The notes: generated by a model from the letters alone, not told the origin. A stretch of 64,000 nt of DNA from JASBTN01 sp965228805 (GCF_965228805.1 NZ_CBDDIE010000003.1:372001-436000), one strand, 5' to 3'. Shown: positions 24,842-33,934, counted from the first letter of the stretch. Program-made: numbers and translations.

Positions 24842-25522
24842 TTATTCGCTCACCACAGGGGCAGGTGCGACAGCCGCCGCCGCGCGGGCCTGACGCAGGG
24901 GCGTTGGATCCCAATAGCAGGCAAAGCCGTCCCCATCCGGGTCCAGCCCTTTCGGGTCGCGTTTTGGACCGCCACGGCGCAGGAAGTCCTGCTGCGCCAG
25001 GTCGGACGAAGTGTATTTGGCGCAATTGCGGTTGAACCGCCCCTCGCCCGACAGGCGCGAGCGGTCATAGAGTTGCGCGCCCACAGGGTTGTTGGTGGCC
25101 AACGCGTAAGCGACGATCGACGGTCCCGTCTCGCCCGGGCGGGTGGGCAGGTCGGTCGGTTCGATCTGCACATAGGACGCGCGGTTGGCGGCGATGCGGG
25201 CCGCGTCGCTTTCGATGGTCTCGCGACCGGCGACGGCATCGAAGTCCTGTTCATCCGAAATCCCCGACGAACGCGGGGCGGGCGGCGCGCCGACCCCCGC
25301 CGTTGCACCGGCATCGGCCACAGGCACATCAGCGTCGGCAGGGGTACTGTCAAGCGTCTCAGCGCTGACGGCATCCGGCGCGGGCAGCGAATTGACCGGT
25401 GCATCCTGCCCTGTGCGGGCGCTGTCGTAGCGGTCAAACCCCACGCCTGCCGCCGAATTCGGCACCTGTGGCGCACAGGCCACCAGCGCGCCCAAAGCAC
25501 ATGTCACCAGAAGAACTCGCAT
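24842..25522 (-). CDS. Lipoprotein with C-terminal excalibur-like motif
   Basis: This 226-residue protein has a lipobox (ALVAC, Cys16), then about 80 residues rich in Ala, Asp and Pro that are probably disordered. The C-terminal half is globular and includes NRNCAKYTSSDLAQQDFLRRGG and DPKGLDPDGDGFACYWDP. The DxDxDGxxC pattern resembles the calcium-binding excalibur motif. Function is unknown; a surface or wall-associated role is inferred from the anchor and the amidase gene that follows with no spacing. Confidence 0.75.
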   Translation of the reverse strand: MRVLLVTCALGALVACAPQVPNSAAGVGFDRYDSARTGQDAPVNSLPAPDAVSAETLDSTPADADVPVADAGATAGVGAPPAPRSSGISDEQDFDAVAGRETIESDAARIAANRASYVQIEPTDLPTRPGETGPSIVAYALATNNPVGAQLYDRSRLSGEGRFNRNCAKYTSSDLAQQDFLRRGGPKRDPKGLDPDGDGFACYWDPTPLRQARAAAAVAPAPVVSE

Positions 25523-25558
25523 GCCTCTACCCTCGGTTCTTGTCCCGTTTGCCGGGGT

Positions 25559-27040
25559 TTACCACCATTTCTGCGGTTTCGCCACGAAGCCCGCACGATC
25601 TTCCAGGACTTGGGCGAAATTCAGCAGATCGCCTTCCTCCCACGGACGACCGATCAGCTGCAGCCCCAGCGGCAGACCCTGAGCGTCCAGCCCGGCGGGC
25701 ACGGAAATGCCCGGCAGACCGGCCAGGTTCACGGTCACGGTAAAGACGTCGTTGAGGTACATCTTGACCGGGTCCGCATCCGCCATCTCGCCCAGGCCAA
25801 AGGCCGCTGACGGCGTGGCCGGGGTCAGGATCGCGTCGACACCCTCGGCAAAGACGGTCTCGAAGTCGCGTTTGATCAGGTTCCGCACGCGGCGCGCGCG
25901 GTTGTAATAGGCGTCATAGAAGCCCGCGGACAGCACATAGGTGCCAACCATGACACGGCGCTGCACCTCGTCGCCGAAGCCCTCGGCGCGGGTTTTCTCG
26001 TACATGTCGTTGATGCCGTCACCAGCCGCCAGCGTGGCGCGGTGGCCGTATTTCACGCCGTCATAACGCGCCAGGTTCGAGGAGGCCTCGGCCGGCGCGA
26101 TCACGTAATAGGCGGGCAGCGCATATTTGGTGTGCGGCAGTGAGATATCGCGGATCTCGGCGCCCGCATCCTTCAGCATGGCGGTGCCATCGGCCCAGAG
26201 CTTTTCGATCTCTTCGGGCATGCCATCCATGCGGTATTCGCGCGGAATGCCGATCACCTTGCCCTTGATGTCGCCGGTCAGCATGGCCTCGAAATTCGGC
26301 ACGGCCAGGTCGGCAGAGGTCGAATCCTTCGCGTCATGACCGCACATGGCTTCCAACATGATCGCCGCGTCTCGCACCGATTTGGTCATCGGCCCGGCCT
26401 GATCCAGCGAGGACGCAAAGGCCACGATACCCCAGCGCGAGCAGCGCCCATAGGTCGGCTTGATCCCGGTAATGCCGGTAAAGGCGGCAGGCTGGCGGAT
26501 CGACCCGCCGGTGTCAGTGCCGGTCGCCGCCAGGCACAGGTCGGCGGCCACAGCCGAGGCCGACCCACCCGAGCTACCACCCGGCGTCAGGTTGCGGTCG
26601 TCCACCTTCCAGGGGTTCACCACGTCGCCATAGGTCGAGGTCTCGTTCGACGACCCCATGGCGAACTCGTCCATGTTGAGCTTGCCCAGCATGACGGCGC
26701 CCGCGTCCCACAGGTTCTGCGAGACGGTCGATTCATACTCCGGCTTGAACCCGTCCAGGATGGCCGAGGCCGCCTGGCTTTCCACGCCCTTGGTGCAAAA
26801 CAGGTCCTTGATACCCAGCGGAATGCCGCACATGTCGGGCGCGTCGCCCCCCTTGATCCGGGCATCGGCCGCCTTGGCCTGCTCCAGCGCCAGATCCGGC
26901 GTCTTGTGCACGAATGCGTTCAGCACGTCGGCGCCGTCGATCTCGGTCAGGCAGGCCTGGGTCAGTTCCACCGAGGTCACATCCCCGGCCTTCAGCGCAT
27001 CGCGCGCGGCGGCAATCGTCAGTTTGTTCAGCTCGGTCAT
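25559..27040 (-). CDS. gatA: Asp-tRNA(Asn)/Glu-tRNA(Gln) amidotransferase subunit A
   Basis: GatA is the glutaminase/amidase subunit that supplies ammonia to convert misacylated Glu-tRNA(Gln) or Asp-tRNA(Asn). The 493-residue product has the Ser-cisSer-Lys triad of the amidase-signature family: Lys in PLGIKDLFCTKG, Ser in GGSSGGSASAVAA and Ser in TDTGGSIRQPAAFTG. It begins at an ATG overlapping the gatC stop (TAATG). gatB is not in the window, so the three-subunit complex is encoded at more than one locus. Confidence 0.97.
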   Translation of the reverse strand: MTELNKLTIAAARDALKAGDVTSVELTQACLTEIDGADVLNAFVHKTPDLALEQAKAADARIKGGDAPDMCGIPLGIKDLFCTKGVESQAASAILDGFKPEYESTVSQNLWDAGAVMLGKLNMDEFAMGSSNETSTYGDVVNPWKVDDRNLTPGGSSGGSASAVAADLCLAATGTDTGGSIRQPAAFTGITGIKPTYGRCSRWGIVAFASSLDQAGPMTKSVRDAAIMLEAMCGHDAKDSTSADLAVPNFEAMLTGDIKGKVIGIPREYRMDGMPEEIEKLWADGTAMLKDAGAEIRDISLPHTKYALPAYYVIAPAEASSNLARYDGVKYGHRATLAAGDGINDMYEKTRAEGFGDEVQRRVMVGTYVLSAGFYDAYYNRARRVRNLIKRDFETVFAEGVDAILTPATPSAAFGLGEMADADPVKMYLNDVFTVTVNLAGLPGISVPAGLDAQGLPLGLQLIGRPWEEGDLLNFAQVLEDRAGFVAKPQKWW

Positions 27041-27327
27041 TATTCCACCACCTTCGGCACGGCGAAAAAGCCCTCGCGGGCGTCGGGGGCGTTCTTCAGG
27101 ACTTTCTCCTGCTGGTCACCATCGGTCACCACGTCGGTGCGACGCTTCAGCCGCATCGGCGTGACCGAGGTCATGGGCTCAATGCCCTCCACGTCCACCT
27201 CGTTCAGCTGTTCGATGAAGCCGAGGATGTCGTTGAATTCCTGAGCCAGGGCGGGAAGGCGGTCTTCCTCCACCCGGATCCGGGCCAGATGGGCCACTTT
27301 GCGTGCGGTTTCGATGTCGATCGACAT
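27040..27327 (-). CDS. gatC: Asp-tRNA(Asn)/Glu-tRNA(Gln) amidotransferase subunit C
   Basis: This 95-residue protein is the small GatC subunit that stabilises GatA on GatB. Typical elements are KVAHLARIRVEEDRLPALAQEFNDIL cut across the N-terminal helices, the central IEPMTSV and MRLKRRTDVVTDGD, and the C-terminal NAPDAREGFFAVPKVVE that closes on GatA. Length is standard. It is the first gene of gatCA and overlaps gatA by one base. Confidence 0.95.
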   Translation of the reverse strand: MSIDIETARKVAHLARIRVEEDRLPALAQEFNDILGFIEQLNEVDVEGIEPMTSVTPMRLKRRTDVVTDGDQQEKVLKNAPDAREGFFAVPKVVE

Positions 27328-27360
27328 GGGTAGCGCTCCAGATAATCTTCGCCTTGTCGT

Positions 27361-28023
27361 TTAGCGCCCGGGGGCCGGATGGGCAAGCATGTGGCGGCGG
27401 TAGGTCTCGATCATCCAGGCCAACATGGTGGCGTTGAGGATGTGCCACAGGAAATGCGTGCCCAGGGGCAGGCTCAAACAGAGAGGTTCATCCAGCGCTC
27501 GGAAGGTGATCGAAGCCGTCAGGATGCCTGCGCCGATCAGCAGGTTGCGGCCCAGGTCCGGGGCCCGGTGACGCAGCACGATACCATAGGCGGCAATCAG
27601 CAAGGGCACGGGCGCATAACTCGCCGAACTGCCCAGACCCGGGATCAGCCCGAACAGCGGCACCGTGACCGCCGCATAGGGAAAGAACAGCGCAGTGACG
27701 CCCAGCGCGGGCCAAGTCCGAAGGCCCCAGAAGTCGCGATTGGCGGCGAAGATATAGGCCAAAATGAACAGGAGGATCGGCAGCACGTCCGCCATGGCCG
27801 CCCATCCGGTGGCGTGGGTGTGAAACAGCCAACTGCCCAAGCCGATCACGAACAGCACCACCGTCAGCCCCCAGGCAATCGGCAACTCCGCCCCGCGCAG
27901 GCGCCGCGCCACGATCAGGGCGGCGATGATGAAGGCCAGGTTGGTCAGCGCATTGACCGGCTCGGACCAGTACTCCGGCCCCGTGCGTTCGCAATAGGCG
28001 TCGATCTGAGCGGTGAGTTCCAC
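27361..28023 (-). CDS. Alkaline ceramidase-like membrane hydrolase (CREST family)
   Basis: This 220-residue integral membrane protein has about seven hydrophobic segments. It shows the ceramidase-family signature: IDAYCERTGPEYWSEPVNAL at the N-terminus, GSWLFHTHATGWAAMADVLP in the middle (Ser/His/Asp), and GTHFLWHILNATMLAWM at the C-terminus (two His). These are the zinc and catalytic residues of the CREST hydrolases. The bacterial substrate is unknown. The start is a GTG with GGGGGAAAG upstream. It is divergent from the metallo-hydrolase gene, 59 bases away. Confidence 0.78.
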   Translation of the reverse strand: MELTAQIDAYCERTGPEYWSEPVNALTNLAFIIAALIVARRLRGAELPIAWGLTVVLFVIGLGSWLFHTHATGWAAMADVLPILLFILAYIFAANRDFWGLRTWPALGVTALFFPYAAVTVPLFGLIPGLGSSASYAPVPLLIAAYGIVLRHRAPDLGRNLLIGAGILTASITFRALDEPLCLSLPLGTHFLWHILNATMLAWMIETYRRHMLAHPAPGR

Positions 28024-28082
28024 GTGACTTTCCCCCGTCCGGTGCTACCCTGACAGGTGAGGATTTGACCGGAGGATTGCAA

Positions 28083-28775
28083 ATGAAAATCACATGGCTG
28101 GGTCACGCGAGTTTCCGCATCGAGATCGGCGACCAGGTGTTGTTGCTGGACCCCTGGGTCACCGGAAACCCGATGTTCGACGAATCGCAACGCGCGGCGG
28201 CCATTGCCGACGCAACCCACGTGCTGATCACCCATGGCCACGGCGATCACGCAACCGATGCGCCGGTGATCTGTACCGAACTGGGCATCCCCGCCGTCGG
28301 CATCTACGACCTCATGCAGTGGTGGGAGGGCAAGCATGGCATCTCCTCCGTCGGGTTCAACAAGGGCGGCACGGTGATGCTGGGCGATGTGGCGGTGACC
28401 ATGGTGAACGCTGTGCATTCCTCCTCGATGGCCAATGGAAACGGCCCGATCTACACTGGCGCCGAGGCCGGGTTCATGATCTCGGGCGAGGGCAACACGA
28501 TCTATGTCACCGGCGACACCGATATCATGGCGGACATGGAGTGGATGGGGGATTTCCACAAACCCGACATCGGTATCCTCTGCGCGGGTGGCCATTTCAC
28601 CATGGACATGGCGCGCGCGGCTTATGCTGCACGACGCTATTTCAACTTCAAGACGGTGATCCCCTGCCATTACCGCACCTTCCCGCTGCTCGAACAATCC
28701 GCCGAGGTGCTGACACACGGCCTGCCGGGGGTGGATGTGATCGAGCCCGAGGTGATGCAGGCGATCGAGATCTAG
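28083..28775 (+). CDS. UPF0173-type metal-dependent hydrolase (metallo-beta-lactamase fold)
   Basis: This 230-residue enzyme begins MKITWLGHASFRIEIGD, typical of the UPF0173/YtkL subgroup of metallo-beta-lactamase folds. The metal-binding HxHxDH motif appears as THGHGDHATD, with further ligands in TGDTDIMADMEWMGD and a late CHYRTFPLLEQ. The substrate is unknown. I start at the ATG at 28083, where GGAGGA lies 6 bases upstream. It converges on the AEC transporter gene across two small hairpins. Confidence 0.88.
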   Translation: MKITWLGHASFRIEIGDQVLLLDPWVTGNPMFDESQRAAAIADATHVLITHGHGDHATDAPVICTELGIPAVGIYDLMQWWEGKHGISSVGFNKGGTVMLGDVAVTMVNAVHSSSMANGNGPIYTGAEAGFMISGEGNTIYVTGDTDIMADMEWMGDFHKPDIGILCAGGHFTMDMARAAYAARRYFNFKTVIPCHYRTFPLLEQSAEVLTHGLPGVDVIEPEVMQAIEI

Positions 28776-28781
28776 GGCGTC

Positions 28782-28824
28782 AATTTTCTTCGACGAAAAT
28801 TGCAAGAATTTTCGAGAATTCTTG
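28782..28824. terminator. Two tandem AT-rich hairpins between convergent genes
   Basis: AATTTTC/GAAAATT (28782-28801, loop TTCGAC) is followed one base later by CAAGAATT/AATTCTTG (28803-28824, loop TTCGAG). Both loops start TTCG. They lie between the stops of the metallo-hydrolase (+) and AEC transporter (-) genes and probably end or stabilise both transcripts. Confidence 0.5.
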
Positions 28825-28830
28825 TTCCAC

Positions 28831-29757
28831 CTAGATCAGGAAGAACGCGGCCAGCGCAGGCAACAGCGCCAAGGACAAAAGCAGCTGCCAGGCCATGCCA
28901 TCGGCATAGAGCTCGCCATCTCCGCCCATCTGACGGGCCACAACATAGCCATTGGTGGCCGCCGAGACTGTCAGAACCATGCAGAGGATAAAGACCTGCT
29001 CCGACGGCAGGGCAAAGAGCTGCGCGGCGCCCAGCGCGGCCAGCAGGCTCAGACCGGGGCGCAGGATCAACGACAATACCAGGACCCGCGAGGGGCGCAG
29101 GAACCGGCGCAGGGTCATGCCCGCGCCGATGGCCAGGATACCGACTCCCAGCGCGCCGCGCCCGATCAGGTCCAGCGTGGCATCCACCGGCCCGGGCAGC
29201 CTTGTCCCGGATAACAGTAGCGCCAGGCCAATCACGCTGGCCTGGATGAGCGGGTTCTTCACCAGTTGCATCACCACCCCGCGCAGGGTGGCACGCCCGC
29301 TGCCATAGACTGTCAGCACCACGATATTGCCCACATTGATCACCGGGATCAGCACCGCCATGGCAATCGCCACCATGGCAAAGCCCACCTGGCCCAGGAA
29401 CAGCTCCCCCGCCGCCAGCGCAATGAAGCCGTTCCAGCGCGTGCCCAGTTGAAACAGTGACGTGAACTGCGGGTTCGACACGCCCAACCGCCGCCAGAGC
29501 GGACGCAGGACCAGCACCACCAGTGCCACCGCCCCCACCGCCGTCCACAGCGCGAAGGCAAAGGGCGCGTAAGCCGCCAGGTCGACCTCGATCCCGGCAA
29601 TGGCGCGGATCAGCACGGCGGGGATGAGCAACCGGAAGGACAGCACTTCAATCGCGCCCCAGTTCGTGGGCGGCAAGGTGCGGCTGGCGGCCAGCGCATA
29701 GCCCACAAGCAAGGTCAGCAAGATGGGCAGGATCGCCGCGATCAACGCGTAGGACAC
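28831..29757 (-). CDS. AEC-family transporter
   Basis: This 308-residue inner-membrane protein has about ten hydrophobic helices in two halves, typical of the auxin efflux carrier (AEC) family. Conserved pieces include SFRLLIPAVLIRAIAG in the first half and GRGALGVGILAIGAGMTLRR near the middle. Bacterial members export or import organic acids such as malate or malonate; no substrate can be named. It stands 6 bases after the VOC-protein gene on the same strand. Confidence 0.88.
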   Translation of the reverse strand: MSYALIAAILPILLTLLVGYALAASRTLPPTNWGAIEVLSFRLLIPAVLIRAIAGIEVDLAAYAPFAFALWTAVGAVALVVLVLRPLWRRLGVSNPQFTSLFQLGTRWNGFIALAAGELFLGQVGFAMVAIAMAVLIPVINVGNIVVLTVYGSGRATLRGVVMQLVKNPLIQASVIGLALLLSGTRLPGPVDATLDLIGRGALGVGILAIGAGMTLRRFLRPSRVLVLSLILRPGLSLLAALGAAQLFALPSEQVFILCMVLTVSAATNGYVVARQMGGDGELYADGMAWQLLLSLALLPALAAFFLI

Positions 29758-29763
29758 AGGGGG

Positions 29764-30201
29764 TTATACCTCTTCGTCAGGAGACAGAGGGCGCGAGGGC
29801 AGCCAGGCATAGCCCTCTTCGTCCAGAATCACGCATTCGCGCAGCCCGTGCGGCTTGTCCTCGGGCGCCTGCAACAGAGTGGCGCCGAAGGCTTCCGCCC
29901 GGGCAGCGGCCTGGTCCGGGTCGGTGTCATAGAGCCGCAACTCCACCCCGGCCCCACGCGCGCCCGCCTCGGGCAGAAGCGCGGGCAGTGGGTGGCTGTG
30001 ATAGGTGTGATCCGCATGGATCTGAAACACCCCGTCCCCATAGATCAGGATCGCGAAATCCGCCGTCACCCTGTGCGCTTGCATGGCAAAAACCTCGGTC
30101 AGGAAAGCCACCTTGGCCTTCACGTCGCGGGTCAGGATGTTCACCCCCAACCCTTTCAGCGCACGACCGAAATCGGCGGCGGAAACGGTTTCATAATCCA
30201 T
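29764..30201 (-). CDS. VOC (glyoxalase/bleomycin resistance-like) domain protein
   Basis: This 145-residue protein has one vicinal-oxygen-chelate module. The first strand and helix (GVNILTRDVKAKVAFLTEVF) and the later VELRLYDTDPDQAAARAEAFG and HGLRECVILDEEGYAWLPS follow the beta-alpha-beta-beta-beta order of the fold twice. The likely metal ligands are not all conserved, so enzymatic activity is uncertain. It lies between tadA and the AEC transporter, all leftward, with 2 and 6 bases of spacing, so the three are probably cotranscribed. Confidence 0.8.
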   Translation of the reverse strand: MDYETVSAADFGRALKGLGVNILTRDVKAKVAFLTEVFAMQAHRVTADFAILIYGDGVFQIHADHTYHSHPLPALLPEAGARGAGVELRLYDTDPDQAAARAEAFGATLLQAPEDKPHGLRECVILDEEGYAWLPSRPLSPDEEV

Positions 30202-30203
30202 GG

Positions 30204-30656
30204 CTACCTCCGTTTGGCGAAAAAGGTCTTCAACAGCTGCTCCGCCTCCTCGGCACGCAGCCCGTCATAGACCTCTGGCACATGGTGGCATTGCGGGTGC
30301 GAGAAAATACGCGGCCCCTGCGCCACCCCGCCGGATTTCGGGTCCGCCGCGCCGTAATACAGCCTGCGAATGCGCGCGGCTGAGATCACCGTGGCGCACA
30401 TCGGGCAGGGTTCCAGCGTCACGTAAAGGTCGTGATCCGGCAGCCGCTCGCTCCCCGCCGCCGCGCAGGCCGCGCGGATCGCCAACACCTCGGCATGGGC
30501 GGTCGGGTCGTTCAGCTCCCGCGTGCGATTGCCAGCCCGGGCCACCACCTCGCCCGACGGCGACACCACCACGGCGCCCACCGGCACCTCGCCACGGGCG
30601 GCGGCGGCGCGGGCTTCCTCCAGGGCGGGGGCCATATGGCTGGTGAACGGGCTCAT
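30204..30656 (-). CDS. tadA: tRNA-specific adenosine deaminase
   Basis: TadA deaminates A34 to inosine in tRNA-Arg(ACG). The 150-residue product has the cytidine-deaminase zinc motifs: His54 and Glu56 in PTAHAEVLAI, and Cys84 and Cys87 in LEPCPMCATVISAARIRRL. The active-site surroundings (GAVVV, NRTRELND, YYGAADPKSGGV) match the tRNA enzyme rather than a free-nucleoside deaminase. It is divergent from rluB, the arrangement seen in many relatives. Confidence 0.93.
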   Translation of the reverse strand: MSPFTSHMAPALEEARAAAARGEVPVGAVVVSPSGEVVARAGNRTRELNDPTAHAEVLAIRAACAAAGSERLPDHDLYVTLEPCPMCATVISAARIRRLYYGAADPKSGGVAQGPRIFSHPQCHHVPEVYDGLRAEEAEQLLKTFFAKRR

Positions 30657-30739
30657 GTGGCCTTGTTGCCCTGCCGGCCACGGTTTGCCAACCCTCTACC
30701 AAGCCTTTCCCTTCGCGCCCCGGCGGGTTATGCGGGGGC

Positions 30740-31741
30740 ATGAGCAAGGATCAGAACAAAACGCCCGCCGCCACACCGGAAGGCGAACGCATCGCCAAGG
30801 TGCTGGCCCGCGCCGGTGTCGCCAGCCGCCGTGAAGCCGAACGCATGATCGAGGCGGGCCGTGTGTCCGTGAACGGCAAGGTGATCGACAGCCCCGCCCT
30901 GAACGTCGGCCCGCGCGACAAGATCATGGTGGACGAGGCCCCCCTGGCCGAACCCGAACCGCCGCGCCTGTGGCTCTACCACAAGCCCACCGGGCTGGTG
31001 ACCACGGCAAAGGATGAAAAGGGCCGCGAGACGGTGTTCGACGCCCTGCCCGAGGATATGCCGCGTGTCATGTCCGTGGGGCGGCTCGATTTGAACTCCG
31101 AGGGGTTGTTGCTGCTCACGAATGACGGCGGGATCAAGCGCCAGCTCGAACTGCCCTCGACCGGCTGGGTGCGCAAGTACCGCGTGCGGGTCAAGGGCGC
31201 GCCGACCGAGGACAGTCTGACACCCCTGCGCAAGGGCCTGACTGTGGACGGTGAACGGTTCCAGCCGATGGGCGTCTCGCTGGACCGCCAACAGGGCGCG
31301 AACGCCTGGCTGACCGTGTCCCTGCGCGAAGGCAAGAACCGTGAGATTCGCCGCGCGATGGAGGCAATCGGCCTGTCCGTGAACCGCCTCCTGCGTGTCA
31401 GCTATGGCCCGTTCCGCCTGGGCGAGCTGAAAGCGGGCGAGGTCGAAGAGGTCCGCCCCCGCGTATTGCGCGACCAGCTGGGGTTGGAGGAAACGCCGAC
31501 CAAGAAACCTGTGCGTGCCCGCAAGGGGGCCGCGGCCGAGATGAAGGGCGAACGCCCGGCGCGCGGCAAACCTGGTGGCAAACCGGGCAGGTCCGACGGC
31601 AAACCCGGTGCGGGCAATTTCGGCAAACCCGGCAAGGCGGGCAAAGCCCCCGGCGCCCCGCGTGCGACCGGCCCGGGCCGGGGCGGCAAACCGGGTGGGA
31701 AACCGGGCGACAAACCTGCCGGTAAACCGCGTCGCAAATGA
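30740..31741 (+). CDS. rluB: 23S rRNA pseudouridine synthase (RluB family)
   Basis: This 333-residue enzyme has an N-terminal S4 RNA-binding domain (RIAKVLARAGVASRREAERM) and an RsuA/RluB-type catalytic domain. The catalytic Asp is in SVGRLDLNSEGLLLLTNDG, followed by GKNREIRRAMEAIGLSVNRLLR. It would make a pseudouridine in 23S rRNA. The last 85 or so residues are a Gly/Lys/Pro-rich tail with many GKPG units, probably an unstructured RNA-binding extension. It overlaps the following P-loop kinase gene by four bases (ATGA). Confidence 0.92.
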   Translation: MSKDQNKTPAATPEGERIAKVLARAGVASRREAERMIEAGRVSVNGKVIDSPALNVGPRDKIMVDEAPLAEPEPPRLWLYHKPTGLVTTAKDEKGRETVFDALPEDMPRVMSVGRLDLNSEGLLLLTNDGGIKRQLELPSTGWVRKYRVRVKGAPTEDSLTPLRKGLTVDGERFQPMGVSLDRQQGANAWLTVSLREGKNREIRRAMEAIGLSVNRLLRVSYGPFRLGELKAGEVEEVRPRVLRDQLGLEETPTKKPVRARKGAAAEMKGERPARGKPGGKPGRSDGKPGAGNFGKPGKAGKAPGAPRATGPGRGGKPGGKPGDKPAGKPRRK

Positions 31742-32277
31742 CCCCGCCCCGGCTCCATATCACCGGAGCCTCCTGCACGGGGACAACCACCTTGGGCGTG
31801 GCCCTGGCCCGACGCCTGGGCCTGCCACATCTGGACACGGATGACTATTACTGGGCGCCGGTCGACCCGCCCTTTTCGCAGAAACGCCCACCCGAGGACC
31901 GCGTCCGCCTGATGCGGGCGGATCAAGGCGCGGGCGGTTGGGTGCTGTCCGGCTCGCTGATGGGCTGGGGCGAACCGGCGCTTTTGAGCTGCGAGTTGAT
32001 CCTCTTCCTCACCGCCCCATGGGAGGTCCGCCGCAGCCGCCTCATCGCCCGCGAACAGGCACGGTTCGGGGATCGCATCACCCCGGGCGGCGACATGCGG
32101 GCCATTCACACCGGGTTCCTCGACTGGGCTTCACGCTATGATGACCCGGCTTTCACGGGCCGGAGCCGCGCAAGACATGAGGATTGGCTGAGCCGTCAGA
32201 AAGCACCTGTTCTGCGTCTGGATGCCACCCGCCCGATCAGCGACCTGATAGACGATGTGCTAAACACCCCGCTCTGA
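31738..32277 (+). CDS. P-loop ATPase/nucleotide kinase-like protein
   Basis: This 179-residue protein has Walker A ITGASCTGTTTLG at about 8-20 and the layout of small adenylate kinase-like proteins. A HLDTDDYYW element follows, comparable to the substrate-binding region of shikimate/adenylate kinase relatives, and a lid-like Arg-rich segment (WEVRRSRLIAREQARFG) lies near residue 100. The substrate is unknown. Its ATG overlaps the rluB stop (ATGA), so it is translationally coupled to rluB. A family A repeat starts right after its stop. Confidence 0.75.
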   Translation: MTPPRLHITGASCTGTTTLGVALARRLGLPHLDTDDYYWAPVDPPFSQKRPPEDRVRLMRADQGAGGWVLSGSLMGWGEPALLSCELILFLTAPWEVRRSRLIAREQARFGDRITPGGDMRAIHTGFLDWASRYDDPAFTGRSRARHEDWLSRQKAPVLRLDATRPISDLIDDVLNTPL

Positions 32278-32360
32278 CGGGTTTCGGCGCAGCGGGGTGG
32301 GAAAGCGCGCCCGTCACCCCAAGCACGACAGACGCCGGGTGGGAGCTGCGGCGAAACCCG
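32278..32360. repeat. Structured intergenic repeat, family A copy 2
   Basis: Sixteen-base arms CGGGTTTCGGCGCAGC (32278-32293) and GCTGCGGCGAAACCCG (32345-32360) pair at 15 positions. The core carries GTGGGA and CGCCGGGTGGGAG like the other copies, with an inner GGGGTG/CACCCC stem. The first arm begins at the base after the stop codon of the P-loop gene. The convergent xseA stop lies 11 bases beyond the second arm. Confidence 0.65.
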
Positions 32361-32370
32361 CCCACGCCGC

Positions 32371-33825
32371 TCAGAACAGAGACCCCTGCTCCGGCGCGGG
32401 CGGCTTCGGCTTCTTCGCAGGTTTTGCCTTCGGCGGCGTGCCGGAGCCGGAGGGCGCAGCCCCCCCGCCCACTGCCAGCACCCCATCGGCAAACTCGATC
32501 TCCAACGCCCCGGCCTTGCCCGCCGCAACCTTGCTGGTGACGACATCCCCATCGCCCCGCACCACCGCATAGCCGCGACGCAGTGTCTCGGTATAGCCCA
32601 GCGTCTGGCGCATGCGTTCCAGCGCGTCCAACCGCTTGCGATGCCCGTCTGTCAGCGCCGCAAAGGCGCGATCCAGCCGAGCACCTGCCGCTTCGACTCG
32701 ATCCCGCTGCGGGGCAATGCGTGACGCCAACACATGGGGGCGCAACCCCGCCGAGGCCTGGGTCAGCTGCACCCGGCGCGCATCCGTCATGCCCTTCAAC
32801 GCTGCCGGTAGACGTAGCCCCACATGGTCCAACCTCTGGCGTGGGCCATCCAACAAGGTATCGGCCCGTGGCAGAGCCCGCGCCAGATCGCGCAACCGCT
32901 GACCGCGCTGCATCACGCCCTGCCCCATCGCTCGGCTCATCCGCGCGCCTTGCTCGTCCACCCAGCCCAGCAGTTCCAGCCGCACCGGCACCGCATGTTC
33001 CGCCGCCGCTGTCGGCGTGGGCGCCCGCAGGTCCGAGACAAAGTCGATCAGCGTCGTATCCGTCTCGTGCCCCACTGCGGATATCAGCGGGATCTCGGAG
33101 GCCGCCGCCGCCCGTGCGACCACTTCCTCGTTGAAGCCCCAAAGATCCTCGATCGAGCCGCCACCCCGCGCAACGATCAACAGATCAGGCCGGGGCAACG
33201 CTCCGCCGGGGGTGAACCGGTTGAACCCGTCGATGGCCCGCGCAACTTCCGGCGCACAGGCAGCACCCTGCACGGCGACCGGCCAGATCAGCACCTTGCG
33301 CGGGAAGCGATCCCGCAGCCGGTGCAGAATATCGCGAATGACCGCGCCCGAGGGCGAGGTGATCACACCGATGATCTCCGGCAGATAGGGCAGGCGTTTC
33401 TTGCGCTCCTCGGCAAACAGCCCTTCGGCCGCCAGCGCCTTCTTGCGCTTCTCCAACATGGCCATCAAAGCGCCTTCGCCTGCGACCTCGACCTCTTCGA
33501 CATTCAGGTTGTACTTCGACTGCGCGCCAAAGGCCGTGAGCTTGCCGGTGACGATGACCTCCAGCCCCTCCTCGGGCTGCACCGACAGGCGCGACGCCTG
33601 GCCCTTCCACGTGGTGCAGGCCAGCACATTCCGATCATCCTTCACATCATAATACAGATGCCCCGAGCGCGCCTTGAACACCCGCCCGACCTCGCCGCGC
33701 ACACGCACGCGGCCAAAGGCGCCTTCGATGGTCTTCTTCACCGCGCCCGAGATTTCGGACACCGTGAATTCCGGCGCGTTGCCACCGTTCTGCGGGGTCT
33801 CTGGCTCTTCGAAAAGGTCGGACAT
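32371..33825 (-). CDS. xseA: Exodeoxyribonuclease VII large subunit
   Basis: XseA with XseB degrades single-stranded DNA in repair. The 484-residue product has an N-terminal OB fold (TVSEISGAVKKTIEGAFG through VTGKLTAFGAQSKYNLN), a catalytic core with EIIGVITSPSGAVIRDILHR, DLLIVARGGGSIEDLWGFNEE and SAVGHETDTTLIDFV, then coiled-coil segments. The C-terminal 45 residues are Pro/Lys/Gly-rich and end in EQGSLF. That final QGSLF resembles a beta-clamp-binding motif (QxxLF). It ends against a family A repeat. Confidence 0.95.
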   Translation of the reverse strand: MSDLFEEPETPQNGGNAPEFTVSEISGAVKKTIEGAFGRVRVRGEVGRVFKARSGHLYYDVKDDRNVLACTTWKGQASRLSVQPEEGLEVIVTGKLTAFGAQSKYNLNVEEVEVAGEGALMAMLEKRKKALAAEGLFAEERKKRLPYLPEIIGVITSPSGAVIRDILHRLRDRFPRKVLIWPVAVQGAACAPEVARAIDGFNRFTPGGALPRPDLLIVARGGGSIEDLWGFNEEVVARAAAASEIPLISAVGHETDTTLIDFVSDLRAPTPTAAAEHAVPVRLELLGWVDEQGARMSRAMGQGVMQRGQRLRDLARALPRADTLLDGPRQRLDHVGLRLPAALKGMTDARRVQLTQASAGLRPHVLASRIAPQRDRVEAAGARLDRAFAALTDGHRKRLDALERMRQTLGYTETLRRGYAVVRGDGDVVTSKVAAGKAGALEIEFADGVLAVGGGAAPSGSGTPPKAKPAKKPKPPAPEQGSLF

Positions 33826-33934
33826 GGGGGCTCCGGAATGACGGCCTGCTGGTTTCCGCTCATCCTATGGCGGGCGCCTGCCGAGGGAAAGGGCACAGGG
33901 TTGTGCGGGGCGCGAAACCTGCCAGTCTGGCGCT

